A stretch of 64,000 nt of DNA from assembly GCA_029245785.1 (NCBI GenBank), contig JAQWOR010000041.1:1-64000 (forward strand), given 5' to 3'. A program made the translations under genes and the position numbers. This DNA is from Polaribacter sp. GTDB lineage: Bacteria > Bacteroidota > Bacteroidia > Flavobacteriales > Flavobacteriaceae. The notes below the pieces were generated by a model, which was not told where the DNA came from, made no database searches, and worked only from the letters and a program-made list of their open reading frames with translations. This document shows, piece after piece, positions 58,041 to 64,000 of this stretch. Positions within the stretch are counted from its first letter, which is position 1, and each line of letters opens with the position of its first letter.

Positions 58041-58048
58041 TAAATTTG
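58041..58048 (+). promoter_or_regulatory. -7 promoter box of rplS
   Basis: TAAATTTG matches TAnnTTTG. It leaves a leader of about 65 bases before the rplS ATG. That leader includes CTCTGACGAGAATCGTGC, which has no clear hairpin. Confidence 0.45.
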
Positions 58049-58117
58049 CAACCTCAAAATTAACCTCTGACGAGAATCGTGCATGTTGATCATTGAAAAC
58101 CCATAAACTATTTTAAC

Positions 58118-58468
58118 ATGGAAGCTTTAATAAAATTTGTACAAGACGAATTTGTAACAAAAAAAGAAAACCCTGAATTTTCAGCAGGAGATACTATTAC
58201 AGTATTTTACGAAATTAGAGAGGGAGAAAAAGTACGTACTCAGTTTTTTAGAGGAATCGTTATTCAACGTAAAGGCGTTGCATCTTCAGAAACTTTTACA
58301 ATCAGAAAAATGTCTGGTACTGTAGGTGTTGAGCGTATTTTTCCAATCAACTTACCTGCTATCCAAAAAATTGAAGTAAACAAAAGAGGTAAAGTACGTA
58401 GAGCACGTATCTTTTACTTTAGAGGTCTTACAGGTAAAAAAGCAAGAATTACAGAAAAAAGACGTTAG
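58118..58468 (+). CDS. rplS: 50S ribosomal protein L19
   Basis: A 116-residue basic protein: FSAGDTITVFYEIREGEKVR, TQFFRGIVIQRKGVASSETF, TIRKMSGTVGVERIFPINLP and RRARIFYFRGLTGKKARITE cover the whole L19 family. It is a large-subunit protein at the interface with the small subunit. Full length, with its own promoter box and a strong terminator. Confidence 0.97.
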   Translation: MEALIKFVQDEFVTKKENPEFSAGDTITVFYEIREGEKVRTQFFRGIVIQRKGVASSETFTIRKMSGTVGVERIFPINLPAIQKIEVNKRGKVRRARIFYFRGLTGKKARITEKRR

Positions 58469-58492
58469 TTCTCTTTTACCAACCCATATTAA

Positions 58493-58526
58493 AAAAAGCG
58501 ATGTAAAATTTACATCGCTTTTTTTA
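58493..58526 (+). terminator. Intrinsic terminator of rplS
   Basis: GCGATGTAAA (58498-58507) pairs with TTTACATCGC (58509-58518), flanked by an A run before and a T run after. The stem is perfect and could act in both directions. The GCGATGT stem word recurs in the terminator after isocitrate dehydrogenase. Confidence 0.9.
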
Positions 58527-58607
58527 ATGAACAATTGTTAACAACCTATGTTCATACTTTGTTGATTTCTAATTGATTAAAAATTAGATTTTTTTTATTT
58601 ATATCTA

Positions 58608-58615
58608 TATCTTTG
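58608..58615 (+). promoter_or_regulatory. -7 promoter box of the candidate ncRNA
   Basis: TATCTTTG matches TAnnTTTG and is followed by no protein gene for 620 bases. A start near 58620 is implied. Confidence 0.5.
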
Positions 58616-59070
58616 AACCAGTATTAATAACGTGATTCAACTATTACAATCGAAAGATTAGAAAATTATTACAAGTAAATACCATAAAGTAACGTTCTTT
58701 ATCATTGTTTTTCAAACACAACAGAACTATTCTTTTTACGAAAGTAGAAAAATAGTATTAAAGACAAAGAGGAGTTATTGGTTAAACAATAACAAGTTAG
58801 AAGCTTTAAAAACAAGGGCTTCGGCAGTTGTTTTTTGTATGATGAAAAACATTTCGAATTGCTACCAACATGTAGGGATGCACAGCATGTGAATTCTTAG
58901 ATAAGCAATTCGGTCTTGAGATAGTAAAAAAGCAATTTTTTATTAAGGCATAGTAATCCGAAAGGGTTGCTACTTATAAAGCTTTTGTAGAAATACAAAT
59001 AGAATTGCAAACACTATTTCAAAGAAGCCATATCAAGGTAAGCAATTACACTGATATGGCTTTTATTTTT
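58616..59070 (+). ncRNA. Candidate structured non-coding RNA, about 450 nt, unrecognised family
   Basis: There is no protein-coding gene between rplS and isocitrate dehydrogenase (772 bases). After the promoter box comes a chain of hairpins with GNRA loops: AATC-GAAA-GATT (58648-58659); a 13-bp stem with one bulge and GAAA (58726-58756); nine pairs with GCAA (58923-58944); nine pairs TAGTAATCC-GAAA-GGGTTGCTA (58951-58972); TTTGTA-GAAA-TACAAA (58984-58999); GTAA-GCAA-TTAC (59038-59049). Others are at 58684-58702, 58774-58793, 58800-58822 and 58855-58912 (CGAATTGC / GCAATTCG). It ends in an 11-bp stem AAGCCATATCA / TGATATGGCTT (59025-59062) followed by TTATTTTTT. I found no tmRNA, RNase P, SRP or 6S hallmarks. 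Confidence 0.6.
59025..59070 (+). terminator. Terminator of the candidate ncRNA
   Basis: AAGCCATATCA (59025-59035) and TGATATGGCTT (59052-59062) form an 11-bp stem with a smaller GTAA-GCAA-TTAC hairpin nested in the loop. A T-rich tail follows at 59061-59070. Confidence 0.75.
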
Positions 59071-59110
59071 TAAAAATCTCCAGAAAACAAAAAAATCTCA
59101 ATGCATTCAA

Positions 59111-59190
59111 TAACAAATTAGCATTATTAAGGCTTTTTTTTATACTATTTTTAGTAAACTATTGATATTATTAACAATTTAGCATTATTA
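59111..59190. repeat. 19-base direct repeat upstream of isocitrate dehydrogenase
   Basis: TAACAAATTAGCATTATTA (59111-59129) and TAACAATTTAGCATTATTA (59172-59190) differ at one base and start 61 bases apart. The second copy ends 17 bases before the -7 box of the gene. They could be binding sites for a regulator; nothing else was seen in 59071-59207. Confidence 0.6.
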
Positions 59191-59207
59191 TTTCCGTCTT
59201 AAATCAC

Positions 59208-59215
59208 TAAATTTG
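59208..59215 (+). promoter_or_regulatory. -7 promoter box of isocitrate dehydrogenase
   Basis: TAAATTTG matches TAnnTTTG and leaves a 25-base leader before the ATG at 59241. Confidence 0.55.
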
Positions 59216-59228
59216 CGGCTCTTATTAA

Positions 59229-61466
<2,238 letters not shown>

Positions 61467-61604
61467 CCATCCTTAAATAGCATAGAACCTATATCATGGT
61501 GGATTATCCAATTATAGAAACTATAATTTTTATAATACTTATATGATTATATTTATTTAATAACAACATATAGATTCATAAGCAGGATAGCATAACCATG
61601 TATT

Positions 61605-61647
61605 AAAAAAAAGAGGCGATGTACATACACATCGCCTCTTTTTCTTT
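61605..61647 (+). terminator. Intrinsic terminator after isocitrate dehydrogenase
   Basis: AAGAGGCGATGT (61611-61622) and ACATCGCCTCTT (61629-61640) form a perfect 12-bp stem with a 6-base loop, preceded by an A run and followed by T-rich sequence. The 140 AT-rich bases between the stop and this hairpin show no gene. Confidence 0.9.
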
Positions 61648-61698
61648 TACACAAAACGAATCAGTTATTCTTTCGCGCTTTCTTAATCCAAAAAATTG

Positions 61699-61706
61699 TA
61701 TTTTTG
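61699..61706 (+). promoter_or_regulatory. -7 promoter box of murQ (leaderless spacing)
   Basis: TATTTTTG, then AATT, then ATG at 61711. Confidence 0.55.
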
Positions 61707-61710
61707 AATT

Positions 61711-62529
61711 ATGAGTTTTACCAAAACAACTGAACAAGATTCTAAGTACAACCATTTAGAAAAAATGGACGTATCAGAACTGTTGACCCATATAAACAAC
61801 GAAGACAAAACCGTTGCGCTTGCTGTTGAAAAAGCAATGCCTCAAATAGAAAAACTAAGCAGCCTAGTTGTACAAAAACTGCAACAAGGAGGACGCTTAT
61901 TTTATATCGGGGCTGGAACAAGTGGACGATTAGGGATTTTAGACGCATCAGAATGCCCACCCACTTTTGGGGTCTCTCATGAGCTGGTTATTGGCATTAT
62001 TGCAGGTGGAGATACCGCAATTAGAAGTGCTGTTGAATTTGCAGAAGATTCTAAAACTCAAGGATGGGAAGATTTGCAAAAGCATCAAGTTTCTAATGCA
62101 GATGTGGTAATTGGAATTGCCGCTTCTGGCACAACACCATATGTGATTTCAGCCTTAGAAATGTGCAATAAAAACAATATTAGTACGGGCTGCATTACAT
62201 GCAATCAAAATAGTCCGCTAGCCAACACAGGCAAATTTCCAATAGAAGTTGTTGTGGGACCTGAATTTGTGACTGGAAGCTCAAGAATGAAAGCCGGAAC
62301 CGCTCAGAAAATGGTATTGAATATGATTTCCACAACCGCAATGATCTCTTTAGGAAAAGTAAAAGGAAACAAAATGGTAGACATGCAATTGTCAAATCAT
62401 AAATTAGTACATAGAGGAATTGATATGTTAGTTACCGAATTAAACATCGACCAAGAAACAGCAAAGATGTTGCTAGAAAAACACCAAAACGTTCGAAACG
62501 CAATTTTTAATTATACCAATGAGCATTGA
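61711..62529 (+). CDS. murQ: N-acetylmuramic acid 6-phosphate etherase
   Basis: MurQ removes the lactyl ether from MurNAc-6-phosphate in peptidoglycan recycling, giving GlcNAc-6-phosphate. The 272-residue SIS-domain protein has LFYIGAGTSGRLGILDASEC, PPTFGVSHELVIGIIAGGDT, AIRSAVEFAEDSKTQG (with the Glu of the etherase motif), IGIAASGTTPYVISALE and VTGSSRMKAGTAQKMVLNMI. It overlaps the next gene by 11 bases. Confidence 0.95.
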   Translation: MSFTKTTEQDSKYNHLEKMDVSELLTHINNEDKTVALAVEKAMPQIEKLSSLVVQKLQQGGRLFYIGAGTSGRLGILDASECPPTFGVSHELVIGIIAGGDTAIRSAVEFAEDSKTQGWEDLQKHQVSNADVVIGIAASGTTPYVISALEMCNKNNISTGCITCNQNSPLANTGKFPIEVVVGPEFVTGSSRMKAGTAQKMVLNMISTTAMISLGKVKGNKMVDMQLSNHKLVHRGIDMLVTELNIDQETAKMLLEKHQNVRNAIFNYTNEH

Positions 62530-62764
62530 CACCAACTTATTAGGCAAAGGATTTAAACGACTCTCTTTTTTAGTTGTATTATTAATAGTTTCTCCACTTA
62601 CATTAAACATCGGCTTTAAAGCGTTGAATGCCTATTCAGAAGAGTCTCTTTGGATTGCTTATGGAATCATTGGTATTGCAATGTTACTAATCATAAGCAC
62701 TATAATTGTTGGGTTTAAAACCTTTAAAACACTCTTAGACGCGCTGTTTAATTCTACTAATTGA
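62519..62764 (+). CDS. DUF6095 family small membrane protein
   Basis: An 81-residue protein with two predicted membrane helices (LSFLVVLLIVSPLTLNIGF and WIAYGIIGIAMLLIISTII) and a short polar end (GFKTFKTLLDALFNSTN). The pattern fits the flavobacterial DUF6095 family. Function is unknown. It is tightly coupled: 11-base overlap with murQ and 4-base overlap (TTGA) with the ATP-grasp gene. Confidence 0.82.
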   Translation: MSIDTNLLGKGFKRLSFLVVLLIVSPLTLNIGFKALNAYSEESLWIAYGIIGIAMLLIISTIIVGFKTFKTLLDALFNSTN

Positions 62765-63819
62765 ATACGACTACCAACATAAAAAAGCTCTATCAATGGG
62801 AACATTGGCCCGCTTCAATGTTTTATATTCCTAATTTACCCTATGCTTTTTACCTTGCTATAAGAGCAAAACACACTGCTTTTTTTAGTGCAGCAAACCC
62901 GTGCATTAAAAGCTCTGGAAATGGAACAGAGAGCAAATTTACAACCACCTACTTGATTCCCGAAAAATTCAGACCAAAAACCATCTTAGTCACAAAAAAC
63001 ACCCCTTTTGAGGTCGTTATTTCTAAGATTAAAAAACATCAAATTACCTATCCACTCATTGCAAAACCAGATATTGGCTTTAGAGGCTTGTTGGTTCAAA
63101 AAATCAACAGTCAAACAGCATTAAAAACATACCTCGAAACATATCCGATTGCCATTCTTATTCAAGAGTTTTTAGAGTACACCAATGAATGTGGTATTTT
63201 TTACCACAGAAAACCGAATAAAGAAAAGGGCTGTATTAGCTCCATTACCCTAAAACGATTTTTAAACGTTGTTGGCGATGGAAATTCTAGCGTAAAAGAG
63301 CTAATTTTAGCAGACAACAGAGCTAAACGATACCTTGATCTATTTCAAAAAATCCATCAAGAAAAACTAGATAAAACTCCAAAAAAAGGAGAAAAAATAA
63401 CACTTACAGCCATCGGAAATCACTCTAAAGGGACACAATTTATCAACGGAAATCATTTGATTTCTAAAAAACTAGAACAAACATTTAACGCCTTAAGCGC
63501 TTCAATTCCTGGTTGGTATTATGGTAGAGTTGATGTAAAATACAATGATTTTTCAGCCTTAGAAAATGGAACTGATTTTAAAATTTTAGAAATCAATGGC
63601 ATTCTATCTGAACCAACACATATGTATGATGCTGAAAACTACACCTATTTAAAAGCGTTAAAAACGATAAGAACACATTGGAAAGCCTTATTTGAAATTG
63701 CTGTTACCAATCATACAACATATCAGGTTCCTTACAAAAGCCCAACGTTATTTATCAAAGAAATGCTGGCGTTAAGAGCTTATACTAAAAAAATGAAAAA
63801 ACTTTCTAAAACCAATTAA
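62761..63819 (+). CDS. ATP-grasp domain protein (D-Ala-D-Ala ligase-like)
   Basis: A 352-residue ATP-grasp protein: TYPLIAKPDIGFRGLLVQKI (ATP-binding Lys and loop), ILIQEFLEYTNECGIFYHRK, and the metal-binding FKILEINGILSEPTHMYDAE with an ExN motif. No signal or membrane segment is seen. The start is TTG at 62761, overlapping the DUF6095 stop. The substrate is unknown; the location after murQ suggests a cell-wall or peptide ligase, which is inference. Its end overlaps the convergent DinB-like gene by 14 bases. Confidence 0.82.
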   Translation: MNTTTNIKKLYQWEHWPASMFYIPNLPYAFYLAIRAKHTAFFSAANPCIKSSGNGTESKFTTTYLIPEKFRPKTILVTKNTPFEVVISKIKKHQITYPLIAKPDIGFRGLLVQKINSQTALKTYLETYPIAILIQEFLEYTNECGIFYHRKPNKEKGCISSITLKRFLNVVGDGNSSVKELILADNRAKRYLDLFQKIHQEKLDKTPKKGEKITLTAIGNHSKGTQFINGNHLISKKLEQTFNALSASIPGWYYGRVDVKYNDFSALENGTDFKILEINGILSEPTHMYDAENYTYLKALKTIRTHWKALFEIAVTNHTTYQVPYKSPTLFIKEMLALRAYTKKMKKLSKTN

Positions 63820-64000
63820 AGGTAGCTCTCTTTGGTGTGGTTGGGTTGTATCCAAAATCTTCATCAGGAAGCTCAATACCCAATTGATTAATGATAAGGC
63901 CGATACTTGCAAAATGATGAATTGCATGGCTATGCGCTTGTATCAACGCAGCTCCTAAGGTATACTTTGTAGTAACTTTTTCCAATCCTAAATCGTCTGA
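63806..64000 (-). CDS. DinB-like protein (partial, N-terminus beyond the window)
   Basis: A frame open from the right edge to a stop at 63806 encodes the last 64 residues: SDDLGLEKVTTKYTLGAALI, QAHSHAIHHFASIGLIINQL, then IELPDEDFGYNPTTPKRATF and NWF. The HSHAIHHFASIG motif, with closely spaced His ligands, and the FGYNPTT ending are typical of the C-terminal helix of DinB-superfamily proteins. No signal can be judged because the start is missing. Confidence 0.75.
   Translation of the reverse strand, partial: SDDLGLEKVTTKYTLGAALIQAHSHAIHHFASIGLIINQLGIELPDEDFGYNPTTPKRATFNWF

Noticed and set aside
58839..58892. 17-codon ORF inside the candidate ncRNA (MMKNISNCYQHVGMHSM)
   Set aside because: Too short, with no conservation evidence, and it lies across a stem of the predicted RNA structure.
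58616..59070. tmRNA, RNase P RNA, SRP RNA or 6S RNA
   Set aside because: No alanine-tRNA-like ends or CCA, no GAGGAAAGTCC or P4-type core, no SRP GGAA/GCA loop, and the length and multi-hairpin layout do not fit 6S RNA.

Overview
The window looks like a chromosomal segment of a marine-type Flavobacteriaceae member (Bacteroidota). The evidence is the very low G+C content, Bacteroidota-type promoter boxes (TAnnTTTG) in front of many genes, the near absence of Shine-Dalgarno sites, and lineage-specific families: DUF4835, DUF6913, DUF6095, GLPGLI, the divergent flavobacterial omega subunit and an FucP-type sugar MFS transporter. I see no rRNA, tRNA, CRISPR, insertion sequence or phage genes. Most of the window is core-genome housekeeping.

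Layout. 1-4.1 kb (minus): a GlmU-type nucleotidyltransferase cut by the left edge, a DUF5777 gene remnant, and a carB gene broken by a frameshift and carrying changes at three normally invariant residues. 4.1-8.3 kb: rpmH, pyrG, yidC. 8.3-21.6 kb: a divergent N-glycan breakdown locus. Its minus arm has GH92, GH92, glycosylasparaginase and a sugar MFS transporter; its plus arm has GH20, cutC and a GH2 beta-mannosidase. Together these cover every exo-cleavage from alpha-mannose caps to the GlcNAc-Asn bond, with no SusC/SusD pair. 21.6-28.7 kb (minus): GT2, recN, DUF4835, coaBC, rpoZ, bamD and dapA. 28.8-37.5 kb: DUF6913, a 5'-nucleotidase split into two genes in reversed domain order, YhhN, ligA, a DinB-like protein, gapdh and a Do-like protease. 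37.6-40.8 kb (plus): dapF, GNAT, mltG and a lysozyme-fold protein.

40.8-44.9 kb (minus) is the one clearly accessory block. It holds two small paralogous secreted proteins, then a strong hairpin, then a GLPGLI protein overlapping a carboxypeptidase-regulatory/TonB-receptor-like outer-membrane barrel. This is the best candidate for an undescribed system. 45.2-51.6 kb is mostly minus: dnaA, a tyrosine phosphatase, an RsmI-like methylase, YigZ, a DMT transporter, a HAD phosphatase and ribD. 51.6-58.5 kb (plus): GNAT, prmC, an FAD protein, a VTT-like membrane protein, half-length DUF1456, trmD, an ArnT-like glycosyltransferase and rplS.

58.5-59.2 kb has no protein gene. It has its own promoter box and terminator and about ten back-to-back hairpins, six with GNRA tetraloops, so I call it a candidate structured ncRNA of about 450 nt. 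59.2-64 kb: monomeric isocitrate dehydrogenase, murQ, DUF6095, an ATP-grasp protein and a second DinB-like gene cut by the right edge.

A recurring pattern is TAnnTTTG followed by exactly four bases and then ATG, seen in front of bamD, the FAD protein, DUF1456, trmD and murQ. It implies leaderless transcripts.
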